From Roseibium aggregatum (GTDB taxonomy: Bacteria > Pseudomonadota > Alphaproteobacteria > Rhizobiales > Stappiaceae), in the NCBI RefSeq assembly GCF_014692675.1, contig NZ_JABFCZ010000038.1, positions 1 through 32,935 of the forward strand: 32,935 bases of DNA, written 5' to 3'. A model generated the notes under the pieces. That model made no database searches and was not told the origin of the DNA. It saw nothing but the letters and a program-made list of their open reading frames with translations. This document shows positions 1 to 8,582 of this stretch, piece after piece (positions within the stretch are counted from its first letter, which is position 1; each line of letters starts with the position of its first letter). Both the position numbers and the translations under genes were made by a program.

Positions 1-127
1 GGTCGTGATCGACACGACGCTCGAAATCCACCGACGTGTGTCCCCACGCGGGCAAACGCCCCTCCCAGCGCCAGTGCTGCTCAAGATCCTGCGGCGTCAG
101 AATGTTCGGTGTCAGTGCACGGTTCAT
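1..127 (-). CDS. N-terminal fragment of a probable M24-family (Xaa-Pro peptidase/creatinase-like) enzyme
   Basis: The first 42 codons of a minus-strand gene that runs off the left edge. It starts MNRALTPNILTPQDLEQHWR and continues with WGHTSVDFERRVD. An AAGGAGG ribosome binding site lies five bases upstream of the ATG, so the start is well supported. The tryptophan-rich WGHTSVDFE segment recalls the N-terminus of alphaproteobacterial M24-type metallohydrolases, but that is recognition from memory on a very short piece, and no catalytic residue is visible. It lies 65 bases downstream of the SDR gene on the same strand and is probably the third gene of the regulator-SDR operon. Confidence 0.5.
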   Translation of the reverse strand, partial: MNRALTPNILTPQDLEQHWRWEGRLPAWGHTSVDFERRVDHD

Positions 128-192
128 GGATGCCTCCTTCGGATGCGCCAACGCGCACCCGTCTCATACGTTTCTTGCGGTGTTCTTGCGCG

Positions 193-999
193 TTACTGGA
201 TGCACCAGCCGCCATCGATGTGGAGCATCTGGCCGGTCATGTAATCGCTGTCGTTGCTTGCCAGAAAGGCCGCCGTTCCCTTGATGTCGTCCGGGTAGGA
301 CACGCGCTTGATCACCAGTTCGTTCTCGGTGATGTCCTCGTAGGCCTGGCCGGCCCGTTCCTTGAAGCCGATCTCGACCAGGTCCTTGTCGAGCTGTTCC
401 CAGAGCGGAGTGACGACGACGCCAGGGGCATAGCCGTTGACGGTGATGTTGTGTTCGGCGAGCGCCACGGCCCCGCAATGGGTCAGCGCCAGGCAGCCGT
501 ATTTCGAGGTGCAGTAGACGGTCACGTCGATCAGCGGCTTGCGCGAGGCGATGGAGCCGACATTGATGATCTTGTACGGGCGTTCCTGCGGACCCTGGGC
601 GATCATCTGGCGTGCGGTTTCCTGCATGCCGAGCCACATCGCCTTGGTGTTCACGTCCATGATCAGGTCCCAGTTGTCCTCATCGATATCCATGAAGAAG
701 CGGGGCTTGTTCAGGCCGGCATTGAACAGGCCGACATTGATGCTTCCGAAGGCATCGACCGTCGCAGCCACGGCCGCGGCATTGTCTTCGCGTTTGGTCA
801 CGTCCATCTTGACCGCAATCGCCTTGCCGTTGCCGCGCTCGTTGATGCGGTCGGCAACTTTCTGCGCCTCGTCGGGATCGATATCGCCCAGGCAGACATT
901 CGCGCCCTGTTCGGCGAAATGTTCCGCATTGGTCGCTCCCATGCCGCGCGCGGCACCGGTGATCAGAATGTTTTTTCCCTTGAGACGATTGGGGTCCAT
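193..999 (-). CDS. SDR family NAD(P)-dependent oxidoreductase
   Basis: A 268-residue classical short-chain dehydrogenase/reductase, cytoplasmic, expected to oxidise or reduce an alcohol or sugar-type substrate with NAD(P). Visible motifs are the nucleotide-binding TGAARGMG at residues 14-21, FNAG near 92-95, the catalytic Ser near 149 and the YCTSK active site (Tyr162, Lys166). The C-terminus has the usual DYMTGQ...DGG ending. The ATG is preceded by GGGAGG. It starts 12 bases after the stop of the upstream regulator gene on the same strand, so the two are very likely co-transcribed. It is a clear paralogue of the SDR at 4116-4913, sharing the MDVN, GMQE, ARQMIAQG, WEQ and SDYMTGQ blocks. Its substrate is unknown; the sugar-type ABC operon next door suggests a polyol or sugar. 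Confidence 0.93.
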   Translation of the reverse strand: MDPNRLKGKNILITGAARGMGATNAEHFAEQGANVCLGDIDPDEAQKVADRINERGNGKAIAVKMDVTKREDNAAAVAATVDAFGSINVGLFNAGLNKPRFFMDIDEDNWDLIMDVNTKAMWLGMQETARQMIAQGPQERPYKIINVGSIASRKPLIDVTVYCTSKYGCLALTHCGAVALAEHNITVNGYAPGVVVTPLWEQLDKDLVEIGFKERAGQAYEDITENELVIKRVSYPDDIKGTAAFLASNDSDYMTGQMLHIDGGWCIQ

Positions 1000-1011
1000 G
1001 GTTTCCTCCCG

Positions 1012-2841
1012 TTAAAGTTTTCCCGCCTCCCGCAAGACCTGGTCGGCGCGGTTCTGTGCCGCTTGAAGAGCGGATTTCGGTGACTGGATGCCCCGCAGCA
1101 TGTCGTGGAATTCTTCACCGCAGATCCGGATGATCTGACTGATCTCCGGGATCGGCGGGCGGGGCCAGAACTGAAGTTCGTCGCGCCAGGACATGGCGTC
1201 GATGGCTTCGAAAATGGGTGACAGGCGGCGCACTTCCGGGTCGGCGCCGACGGAATAGCGCGGATTGGTCCGGCTGCCGTTTTCCACGTAGAGCTTCTGG
1301 GCTTCCGGCGAGGTGAAGGCGATCAGCGCTTCGACGGCTGCATCCAGCCGTTCCGGAGCGATGTTGGCCGGGATGGCCAGAAGATAGCCGCCGACGGTCG
1401 CGATCTGCGACCCTCCGGGCCCGGCCGGATGGGGCAGGTAGCCGACCTTGCCATAGGCGGCACAGCTCGGGTTCTGCTCGAAATAGGGCGCCAGCAGCGT
1501 ATAGCCGTAGGCCATGGAGACCTTGCCGTTGGCAAACGGGCGCACCCGCTCGTACCAGGACATGGACAGGATATCGGGCGGGGAATACTGCAGCAGGGCC
1601 ATCAGGTATTCCGCCGCCTCAAGCCCCTTGTCCGTATCGATCCGGGGGCGATAGCTGTCCGATGCCAGGTGGCTGGCGTCGAAGCCCCCGGCCTGCGGCG
1701 GCAGGTCCAGGATCGGCTGGCCGAAATCGGCCAGGGTCATCATGAAGGTATGGCCGAGCGCGGTGCCGCGGGCGGCATTCCAGGCAATACCGTAACGGCC
1801 CTGGACCGGATCATGCAGCTTTGCGGCCGCCTTCAGCAGACTTTCGGTCGTTGCCGGCGGTTCGAGGCCGGCCTCGGCGAACAGGTCCTTGCGATAAAAC
1901 AGCAACTCGGGCGTCGTTTGCGAGGGCACCCCATAGGGGCGTCCGCCCCAATGGGCGGCCTGCCAGCCGGCGGTGTGAAAATCGCTCGGATGCAGCCGGT
2001 CCAGGTCCAGCACCTCGTCGAGCGGTTTCAGGTATCCGTTTTCGGCGAATTCGCCGACCCAGGGCAGGTCCAGGGCGATCACGTCATAGCGGCTGGTCGG
2101 GCGTTGAGCGTTCTTCAGGGCTTCTTCGTGCAGCCGGTCGATGGAAAAGGCGCGCTGATGGATCGGGCAGCCGATGACCTGTTCGAACTGCCGTTTCAAA
2201 GCATGCATGACCATGAAGGTCGGATCGCCGTGAACCAGAACCCGCAGTCCGCCTGCCAGTTTCAGAGGTTCCTGCAGGACCTGGGGCGGCTGGATCGTCT
2301 GGGCCGCCAGGTAGGACCCGCCGAAGTAATAGTCATCGGCTTCCGCCGAGCGATCCAGCGTGCCGAAACTCTGGCGGGCCAGGCGTTTGATGCGCCCGGC
2401 GAACTGCGTCCAGGCCTCGAGCATTTCCGCGCTCGGGTGAAGGGAGAAACTCTTTCCGGTCGACGTTCTCGGCCGCTGCTCGATCAGGCCGGCCTCGATC
2501 ATCTCCCGCATGCGCCTGCTCGCCGTGGCATAGGGGACGCCGGACGCGCCGATGAGAGACGTCGGCGTGACGGTCTTTGCTTCAAGATGTCGTTTGACGA
2601 GATAGACCGACATTTTAAAGTAGGCGTTCGGAACGGCGATCTCCATCAGTCCGTCGAGCTCTTCGTCGAAATTCTCCGAAAAGGATAGAACCTGGAGAAT
2701 TTCCGTTTTGGCTTCCGGCGTCAGACGGGTCGCTTCCGTGCCTAGTCCTCCCTGATGCGTGTTCATCGATGCCCCCCGCGGCAGATATTGTGAGGTCGCA
2801 TCGCTGAAATTGTCCGTTTCGGATGTTTTTCGTATCGGCAT
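1012..2841 (-). CDS. Winged-helix / solute-binding-protein (MalE-type) fusion, probable one-component regulator
   Basis: A 609-residue protein with no signal peptide and no membrane segment. Residues about 75-137 look like a winged helix: the helix-turn-helix covers roughly 94-123 (TSLIGASGVPYATASRRMRE, then MIEAGLIEQR), followed by a wing. Residues about 198-605 read as a complete family 1 extracellular solute-binding domain, with YDVIALDLPWVGEF, GRPYGVPSQTTPELLFYRKD, the YGIAW region, GGYLLAIP and the C-terminal TSPEAQKLY block. The frame is open back to 2901, but an AGGGAGG site lies six bases from the ATG at 2841 and none lies before 2901, so I take the shorter start. The gene heads an operon with an SDR and faces a sugar ABC operon. 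I infer that it binds the ligand in the cytoplasm and controls both operons. Most pipelines would call it simply a substrate-binding protein. Confidence 0.85.
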   Translation of the reverse strand: MPIRKTSETDNFSDATSQYLPRGASMNTHQGGLGTEATRLTPEAKTEILQVLSFSENFDEELDGLMEIAVPNAYFKMSVYLVKRHLEAKTVTPTSLIGASGVPYATASRRMREMIEAGLIEQRPRTSTGKSFSLHPSAEMLEAWTQFAGRIKRLARQSFGTLDRSAEADDYYFGGSYLAAQTIQPPQVLQEPLKLAGGLRVLVHGDPTFMVMHALKRQFEQVIGCPIHQRAFSIDRLHEEALKNAQRPTSRYDVIALDLPWVGEFAENGYLKPLDEVLDLDRLHPSDFHTAGWQAAHWGGRPYGVPSQTTPELLFYRKDLFAEAGLEPPATTESLLKAAAKLHDPVQGRYGIAWNAARGTALGHTFMMTLADFGQPILDLPPQAGGFDASHLASDSYRPRIDTDKGLEAAEYLMALLQYSPPDILSMSWYERVRPFANGKVSMAYGYTLLAPYFEQNPSCAAYGKVGYLPHPAGPGGSQIATVGGYLLAIPANIAPERLDAAVEALIAFTSPEAQKLYVENGSRTNPRYSVGADPEVRRLSPIFEAIDAMSWRDELQFWPRPPIPEISQIIRICGEEFHDMLRGIQSPKSALQAAQNRADQVLREAGKL

Positions 2842-2891
2842 TGGATGCCTCCCTGAAGAATGCGCGAATGCCATCGCCGCATGAACGTCTG

Positions 2892-2933
2892 AAATATCCA
2901 TAATGGATCAAAAAATATCGAAAGTGGATATTT
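2892..2933. promoter_or_regulatory. Two tandem 21-bp dyads, candidate operator of the fusion regulator
   Basis: Two consecutive 21-base units (2892-2912 and 2913-2933) share AAATATC at their left ends and TGGAT at offset 13, giving the pattern AAATATC[C/G]A-N3-TGGAT. Fourteen of 21 positions are identical. Unit 2 alone contains an exact dyad, AAAATATC-N7-GATATTTT (2912-2934). Unit 1 has ATCCA-TAA-TGGAT. The two-helical-turn period would put two dimers on one DNA face. The site lies in the divergent region between the regulator start (2841) and the binding-protein start (3066). Its assignment to this regulator is inferred from position. Confidence 0.6.
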
Positions 2934-3065
2934 TCGGGGGCGAAAGCATTTCGCTACGCACTCAGATTAGGTCGCACGCTCCGACTTGAGCGGAGTTGCT
3001 GAAACCGGAGGAGTTTCAGTACGCGAATTCAGGCCCTATACAGGGCTGCTATGGGAGGAAACAGA

Positions 3066-4028
3066 ATGCACACCAAGCTTCGCACGCTTCTTGCGGCCAC
3101 GACCGCGCTCGCGGCTATGACTGTCGCCGGGACCGCGTTCGCCGAAACGATGAAAATCGGCATCACGCAGAACAATGTCGGCGTCGACAGCTACCAGACC
3201 ACCTATGAAAAGGCCTTCATCAAGGCGGCGGACGCAAATCCGGACGTCGAAACCGTCGTTCTGGATGCGGGCGGCGACGTCGCGCGTCAGATCGCGCAGA
3301 TGGAAGACCTGATCCAGCAGGAAGTCGATGCCATCATCATCTGGCCGACCAACGGCGAGGCGGTCATTCCCGCGGTTCGCAAGGCCTACAAGGCCGGCAT
3401 TCCGGTCATCGTCACCAATTCCAACATCGCCGAGCCGGGCTTTGAATTCGTCAAGTCCTTCTCCGGGCCGGACAACATCACGCAAGGCTCCCGCGCGGCG
3501 GAAATCATGTGTGACAAGTTCAAGGCCATGGGCATCGAGGACAAGGCCAAGATCGTCCAGATCTCCGGTCAGCCGGGCTACACCACGGCGATCGAACGGG
3601 CCAAGGGTTTCGAGGACCGCCTGCCGGAAGTCTGCCCGAAGGTGACGCTGATGGAGACGCAGCCGGGGGACTGGAATCGTGAGAAGTCGCAGAAGGTCAT
3701 GGAAGCCTTCCTGGTGAAATACGACCATATCGACGGTGTCTATGCCGGTGACGACAACATGGGCGTCGGAGCTCTGAATGCCGCCAAGGCGGCCGGCCGG
3801 GACGGCATCATCTTCGTCGGCGCGACCAACTTTGCCGTCGGATACGAAGCCATGGAGCGCGGCGAATACTGGGGATCGATCTACCAGTCGCCGGTCGATG
3901 ACGCCGAAGCGGCCCTCCAGACCGCTGTCGATGTGCTCTCCGGCAAGGACGTGCCGTTCCTGAACTACTTCGACACCCCGAAGATCACCCAGGACAACAT
4001 GAAAGAGTTCTCCAAGCCGGTCTTCTGA
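3066..4028 (+). CDS. Sugar ABC transporter periplasmic substrate-binding protein
   Basis: A 320-residue periplasmic binding protein of the ribose/LacI-like type (Peripla_BP_4). A Sec signal peptide covers residues 1-26 (hydrophobic core ending in TAFA, cleavage before ETMKIG). The mature protein opens with a beta strand (MKIGITQNN) typical of the fold and has DLIQQEVDAIIIWPTN and GVYAGDDNMGVGALNAAKAAG, the family's hinge and ligand-pocket regions. I chose the ATG at 3066 because GGGAGG lies seven bases before it; an upstream ATG at 3051 overlaps that site. It would deliver its ligand to the permeases and ATPase encoded downstream. The ligand cannot be read from sequence. Confidence 0.93.
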   Translation: MHTKLRTLLAATTALAAMTVAGTAFAETMKIGITQNNVGVDSYQTTYEKAFIKAADANPDVETVVLDAGGDVARQIAQMEDLIQQEVDAIIIWPTNGEAVIPAVRKAYKAGIPVIVTNSNIAEPGFEFVKSFSGPDNITQGSRAAEIMCDKFKAMGIEDKAKIVQISGQPGYTTAIERAKGFEDRLPEVCPKVTLMETQPGDWNREKSQKVMEAFLVKYDHIDGVYAGDDNMGVGALNAAKAAGRDGIIFVGATNFAVGYEAMERGEYWGSIYQSPVDDAEAALQTAVDVLSGKDVPFLNYFDTPKITQDNMKEFSKPVF

Positions 4029-4047
4029 TCTCCCAGGGCGTGACCAG

Positions 4048-4076
4048 CCGGGCGCGGGTTGAAAGCCCGCGCCCGG
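4048..4076 (+). terminator. Strong GC-rich hairpin after the binding-protein gene
   Basis: CCGGGCGCGGG (4048-4058) and CCCGCGCCCGG (4066-4076) form a perfect 11-bp stem with a 7-base loop, 20 bases after the stop codon. No U-tract follows directly; an A-run starts about ten bases later. In ABC operons such hairpins commonly stabilise the binding-protein mRNA or reduce read-through, giving more binding protein than permease. That role is inferred here. Confidence 0.6.
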
Positions 4077-4115
4077 GCGATCTTGAAAAAAACAGGAAAA
4101 CTTGGGGAGGCAAGC

Positions 4116-4913
4116 ATGGGCCGTGTGTCCGGGCGTTCCTGCATCGTGACCGGCGCCGCGCGCGGCATCGGCCGGGCCATTGGCGAGGCGCTGCTGGATG
4201 AAGGCGCCGATGTCTGTTTCGCCGATATCAATGGCGATCAGGTCAGAGCCGTTGCCGAAGCCAATAGGGACCGTGCCGCCGCATCCGGCGCGAAAGTGAC
4301 CTGGGCCGCGGTCGACGTGACCCGGCGCGATCAGGTCAGGGCGATGATCGACAAGGCCGTCGCTGAATTCGGCAAGCTCGACGTCAAGTTCAACAATGCC
4401 GGTGTCAACCGGCCGATGAATTTCCTCGACGTGACCGAGGAAAACTGGAATTTCATAATGGATGTCAACGGCCTGGGTTGCCTGATTGGAATGCAGGAAG
4501 CCGCAAGGCAGATGATTGCCCAGGGAACTGGGGGAAAGATCGTCAACACGGCCTCGATCGCAAGCCGCCAGGGCTTCGACAACGTCGCCCCCTATTGCGC
4601 ATCCAAATGGGCGGTGGTTTCCCTGACCCAGTCCGGGGCCCGCGATCTCGCCAAGCACGATATCACCGTCACCGGGTTTGCCCCGGGGGTGGTGGCCACC
4701 GAGATGTGGGAACAGGTCGATCAGGACCTGATGGAAATCGGCGCTGCCGAGCGGCCGGGCCAGGCCATGGACGAGTTTTCTGCCGGAATTCTGAAGGGAC
4801 GCACCGCGACGCCGGCAGACATTACCGGAACCACGACGTTCCTTGCGTCGCGGGACAGCGACTACATGACCGGTCAGATCGTGATGATCGACGGCGGCAT
4901 GGTACTTGTTTGA
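4116..4913 (+). CDS. SDR family NAD(P)-dependent oxidoreductase (second copy)
   Basis: A 265-residue classical SDR with TGAARGIG at 12-19, NNAG at 93-96, Ser147 and the catalytic YCASK (Tyr160, Lys164), ending DYMTGQ...DGG. The start at 4116 is set by GGGGAGG five bases upstream; the frame is open further upstream but without a ribosome binding site. It is embedded in the transport operon between the binding protein and the first permease, so it probably acts on the imported compound or its first metabolite. It is a paralogue of the SDR at 193-999 across the divergent promoter; two successive oxidations or different epimers are possible. The exact substrate is unknown. Confidence 0.92.
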   Translation: MGRVSGRSCIVTGAARGIGRAIGEALLDEGADVCFADINGDQVRAVAEANRDRAAASGAKVTWAAVDVTRRDQVRAMIDKAVAEFGKLDVKFNNAGVNRPMNFLDVTEENWNFIMDVNGLGCLIGMQEAARQMIAQGTGGKIVNTASIASRQGFDNVAPYCASKWAVVSLTQSGARDLAKHDITVTGFAPGVVATEMWEQVDQDLMEIGAAERPGQAMDEFSAGILKGRTATPADITGTTTFLASRDSDYMTGQIVMIDGGMVLV

Positions 4914-4939
4914 GTTAACATCGGATTTGGGAGGGTCGG

Positions 4940-5971
4940 ATGTCGGAAATTGCGAGCAGCAGAGCGAGCCGATCCGGCGGATCTTCGGGAGGAGTCATGG
5001 CGTCGCTCAATAAGGCGAATATCGGAGGTTTTCTTGCCCGGCAGGGTATTCTGATTGCTTTCGTCCTGTTCATGATCGGGTTCACGATCGCCAATGACCG
5101 TTTTCTGGGCCTGGACAACATCACCGGTGTGATCCGCTCCTCTGCCATCCTCGGGGTGATGGCGCTGGGGGTCACCTTTGTCGTGATCAGCGGCAACCTG
5201 GACCTTTCGGTGGGCTCGATGATGTCGTTTTCGACCATCGTCGTGCTCGACCTGCATGACAAGCTCGGACCGTCCCTCGCCATTCCGGCCATGTTTGCCA
5301 TGACCCTGTGCCTCGGCGCCTTCATCGGCTTTCTCGTCGGCTACCTGAAGCTCAACTCGCTGATCGTTACCCTTGGAATGCTGTCCGCGATCCACGGGCT
5401 GACCCTGATCTATTCCGGCGGCAAGAACATGGACATCGCCGACAAGGAAGGCACCTGGTTCAGCGTGTTCGGCCAGTCGGATATCGTCGGCATTCCCGTG
5501 CCGATCCTGATGTTCGCGCTGCTCGCGGCGTTTCTGGGCATCGTCCTGGCGAAGACGCCGTTCGGCCGGAAGGTCTATGCGGTCGGCGGCAACGGAGTGG
5601 CGGCAACGTTTTCCGGCATCCGCCGGGCCCGGGTCGTCTTCGCCTGTTACATCATGTCGTCGTTCTGCGTGGCGACGGCGGGCCTCATTCAGGCGAGCCG
5701 GTCGCTCGGCAGCCAGAACACGGTGGGGCAGGGGCTGGAGCTGGAGGTCCTTGCCGCGGTCATCCTCGGCGGCGCGTCCCTGATGGGCGGCTCGGGCACG
5801 ATCTTCAAGACCGTCATCGGCGTCTTGATCCTCGGGTTCATCCAGAACGGACTTCTGCTCGTCGGACTGCAGTTCTACGCGCAATACATCGTGACCTGGA
5901 TCATCATCATTCTTGCGGTTTGGCTCGATATCGCGGCCAAGCGCGGCAAGCTCTGGTCGCCGATAGCCTGA
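4940..5971 (+). CDS. ABC transporter permease, RbsC-like
   Basis: A 343-residue inner-membrane permease of the ribose/autoinducer-2 class (BPD_transp_2). It has a hydrophilic N-terminal tail of about 35 residues, then about ten hydrophobic segments. Family marks visible are GVTFVVISGNLDLSVGSM and, near the C-terminus, LEVLAAVILGGASLMGGSGT, the conserved region that contacts the ATPase. A GGGAGGG site precedes the ATG at 4940. It belongs to the operon with the binding protein, second permease and ATPase and would form one half of the translocation channel. Confidence 0.93.
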   Translation: MSEIASSRASRSGGSSGGVMASLNKANIGGFLARQGILIAFVLFMIGFTIANDRFLGLDNITGVIRSSAILGVMALGVTFVVISGNLDLSVGSMMSFSTIVVLDLHDKLGPSLAIPAMFAMTLCLGAFIGFLVGYLKLNSLIVTLGMLSAIHGLTLIYSGGKNMDIADKEGTWFSVFGQSDIVGIPVPILMFALLAAFLGIVLAKTPFGRKVYAVGGNGVAATFSGIRRARVVFACYIMSSFCVATAGLIQASRSLGSQNTVGQGLELEVLAAVILGGASLMGGSGTIFKTVIGVLILGFIQNGLLLVGLQFYAQYIVTWIIIILAVWLDIAAKRGKLWSPIA

Positions 5972-5983
5972 GGGAGGACGGAA

Positions 5984-6985
5984 ATGGAACCGGGAACACT
6001 CAGTACCGCCCTCAAGCGCGGCGCCATCTGGGGCTTCATCATTCTGGAGCTGATCTTCTTCAGCGTCGCGGGCAAGTACCTGTCGCTCAGCGACAAGGCC
6101 TTCATGGATCTCGACAACATGCTGCTTCTCCTGAAGCAGTCCGCACCCATCGGGATCATCGCCATGGGCATGACCATCGTGATGATCAATCGCAACATCG
6201 ACCTCAGCGTCGGGGCGACATTTGCCTTGAGCGCCATCGTGCTGCTCGACAGCATGACCTGGCCGGTGTTTGCCGGGCTCGGCGACTTTGTCATCCCGGT
6301 CGCGTGGGGCCTCGCTCTCGCAACGGGCCTAGTGCTGGGGGCGCTCAACGGCCTGATCGTCTGGAAGACCGGGGTCGACGCCTTCATTGTCACCCTCGGC
6401 TCCATGCTGGGCTATCGCGGCCTGGTGTTCATGTACAACGGCGAGCAGCCGACATCCCATCTGAACTGGACGCTAGTCGATTTCGCCGAGGCCGATTTCC
6501 TCGGGCTGCATACCCCGACCTGGTTCCTCCTGGCGGTGACCGCAGCCATCTGGTTCCTGATGACAAAGACCGTGCACGGCCGGAACGCCTATGCGGTCGG
6601 CGACAACCGGGAAGCGGCGGTCAATGCCGGCATCCGGGTCGGTCCGCACATGATGATCAACTTCATGATCACGGGCTTCCTGGCGGCCCTTTCCGCGGTG
6701 GTGTTTTATTCGGAATCCGGGTCTGTGAACCCCAATGACGGCGAACTCTACGAACTCTGGGTGATCACCGCCGTCGTCCTCGGCGGCACCAAGATCACGG
6801 GCGGGGCCGGTTCGGTCATCTCGACCTTCGGCGGCGTGCTCGCCATCCAGCTCCTGCGTAAAGGACTGGTCCATATCGGCGCCAACACCGAAACCGTGAA
6901 CCTGGTGATCGGCCTGATCCTGATTGCTGTGCTGTTCCTGGACCGTCAGCTGAACATCAAGGGCAAAGAGGAGTTGAAGGTATGA
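5984..6985 (+). CDS. ABC transporter permease, RbsC-like (second subunit)
   Basis: A 333-residue inner-membrane permease homologous to the preceding gene, with GMTIVMINRNIDLSVGATFA and WVITAVVLGGTKITGGAGSV as family signatures and about nine to ten hydrophobic helices. It begins 12 bases after the first permease (GGGAGG just upstream) and its stop overlaps the ATPase start in an ATGA arrangement, so translation is coupled. Two different permease genes imply a heterodimeric channel, as in autoinducer-2 or rhamnose importers, rather than the RbsC homodimer. Confidence 0.93.
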   Translation: MEPGTLSTALKRGAIWGFIILELIFFSVAGKYLSLSDKAFMDLDNMLLLLKQSAPIGIIAMGMTIVMINRNIDLSVGATFALSAIVLLDSMTWPVFAGLGDFVIPVAWGLALATGLVLGALNGLIVWKTGVDAFIVTLGSMLGYRGLVFMYNGEQPTSHLNWTLVDFAEADFLGLHTPTWFLLAVTAAIWFLMTKTVHGRNAYAVGDNREAAVNAGIRVGPHMMINFMITGFLAALSAVVFYSESGSVNPNDGELYELWVITAVVLGGTKITGGAGSVISTFGGVLAIQLLRKGLVHIGANTETVNLVIGLILIAVLFLDRQLNIKGKEELKV

Positions 6986-8493
6986 CCGAAGCCATCCCCG
7001 CCCTCCGGCTTGAGGGCATCGTCAAGACCTTTCCCGGCGTGCGCGCCCTGGACAACGTGTCGTTTTCCGTCATGCCCGGCGAAGTCCATGCGCTCATGGG
7101 CGAAAACGGCGCCGGCAAGTCCACCCTGATGAAGGTCCTCGGCGGCATTCACCGGCCCGATGAAGGCCGGATCATCGTCAACGAGAAACCGGTGGTGATG
7201 ACGTCGCCGCTCGAGGCCAAGGCCAAGGGCATCGTCTTCATCCACCAGGAACTCAGCCTGGCGGAAGAACTTTCCGTCGCCGAAAACATCTATCTGGGTG
7301 AGTTGCCGCGCAAGAGCTTCGGGCGGGTCGACTGGAAGACGCTCTATGAGCGGACGAACGCGATCCTGAAAAAGCTCAGGGTCGGCTTCGACGCCAAGGC
7401 CCGGGTCGGCGATCTTTCCATCGCCAACCAGCAGATGGTCGAGATCGCCCGCGCGCTGACCGTGGATGCCAAGGCGGTGATCTTCGACGAACCAACCGCC
7501 TCGCTCACCGATGCGGAAAAGGTGGTGCTCTTCGACGTGATCGCCGATCTCAAGGCCCAGGGGGTGGGGATCATCTACATTTCCCACCGCATGGAGGAGA
7601 TCTTCAGGATCACCGACCGGATCAGCGTCCTGCGCGACGGCCAGTACCGCGGCACGCTCAAGACGGCGGAGACGAACGAGGACGAGATCACCCAGCTGAT
7701 GATCGGCCGCAAGCTGGACCTGTCGCGCAATGCCATCCACCACGAGCTGGGCGATGTGGCGCTGAAGGTGGAGGGGCTGTCCTGCGGAACCTTTTTCCAG
7801 GATATCAGCTTCGAAGTGCGCCGCGGCGAGGTCGTCGGCTTTTACGGGCTCGTCGGCGCAGGCCGCACCGAGATCGCGGAGACCCTGTTCGGGCTGCGTG
7901 AACCGACCGCGGGGAAGATATATCTGGAAGGCCAGGAAACCCGGATCCATTCGCCGGCGGACGCCATCGCCCGGGGCATTTCCCTGGTGCCCGAGGATCG
8001 CAAGGGGCAGGGGCTGGTGCTTGGCATGAACTGCCGGGACAACATGACCCTGCCGCAGGTCGACGATCTCAAGGCGGGGCCGTTCGTGGCCGAAGGGTCC
8101 GAAATCGCGATCTTCGACCAGTACCGCGACCGGCTCGATATCCGTACCCCCGGCTGGAAACAGCTCGTCGGCAACCTGTCCGGCGGCAACCAGCAGAAGA
8201 TCGTCATCGGCAAGTGGCTGTCGATGCATCCGAGCGTGCTCATCGTCGACGAGCCCACTCGCGGGATCGACGTCGGCTCGAAGTCCGAGATCCACAATCT
8301 GATCCGCGACCTTGCCGCCCACGGCTATGCGGTGATCGTGATCAGTTCGGAAATGCCGGAAGTCCTGCATGTCAGCGACTGGATCGTCGCCATGTTCAGC
8401 GGCCGGATCATGCGGACCTTCACCTCCGACGAGGTCACCGAGGACAATCTGATCCAGGCCATTTCCGGGATCACGCCGGACAAGGCGGCGTAA
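6982..8493 (+). CDS. Sugar ABC transporter ATP-binding protein, RbsA-like double ATPase
   Basis: A 503-residue cytoplasmic protein with two fused nucleotide-binding domains. The N-terminal domain has a canonical Walker A, GENGAGKST at 40-48, and Walker B AVIFDEPTASLTD. The C-terminal domain has the degenerate Walker A GLVGAGRTE, the signature LSGGNQQK and Walker B VLIVDEPTRGIDVGSK. An intact first site and altered second P-loop are usual for RbsA/MglA/XylG proteins. It powers the two permeases encoded just upstream and overlaps the second by four bases. Confidence 0.95.
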   Translation: MTEAIPALRLEGIVKTFPGVRALDNVSFSVMPGEVHALMGENGAGKSTLMKVLGGIHRPDEGRIIVNEKPVVMTSPLEAKAKGIVFIHQELSLAEELSVAENIYLGELPRKSFGRVDWKTLYERTNAILKKLRVGFDAKARVGDLSIANQQMVEIARALTVDAKAVIFDEPTASLTDAEKVVLFDVIADLKAQGVGIIYISHRMEEIFRITDRISVLRDGQYRGTLKTAETNEDEITQLMIGRKLDLSRNAIHHELGDVALKVEGLSCGTFFQDISFEVRRGEVVGFYGLVGAGRTEIAETLFGLREPTAGKIYLEGQETRIHSPADAIARGISLVPEDRKGQGLVLGMNCRDNMTLPQVDDLKAGPFVAEGSEIAIFDQYRDRLDIRTPGWKQLVGNLSGGNQQKIVIGKWLSMHPSVLIVDEPTRGIDVGSKSEIHNLIRDLAAHGYAVIVISSEMPEVLHVSDWIVAMFSGRIMRTFTSDEVTEDNLIQAISGITPDKAA

Positions 8494-8582
8494 TCCATAA
8501 AACTTCGGTTGGTTTGGCGACGGGCGCTTTTCGGCAGCCCGAACCCTTAGCTATGCCCGCACAACACTTTGGAGACGGAAAC

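Noticed and set aside
1429..2688. 419-codon open frame antisense to the fusion regulator
   Set aside because: Low-complexity translation with no motifs; the sense frame has clear domains.
2842..2901. Longer start (ATG 2901) for the fusion regulator
   Set aside because: No ribosome binding site before it, overlap with the candidate operator, and a near-ideal AGGGAGG before ATG 2841.
3036..4658. 540-codon open frame antisense to the binding protein and SDR
   Set aside because: Arg/Asp/Gly-rich shadow of well-defined sense genes.
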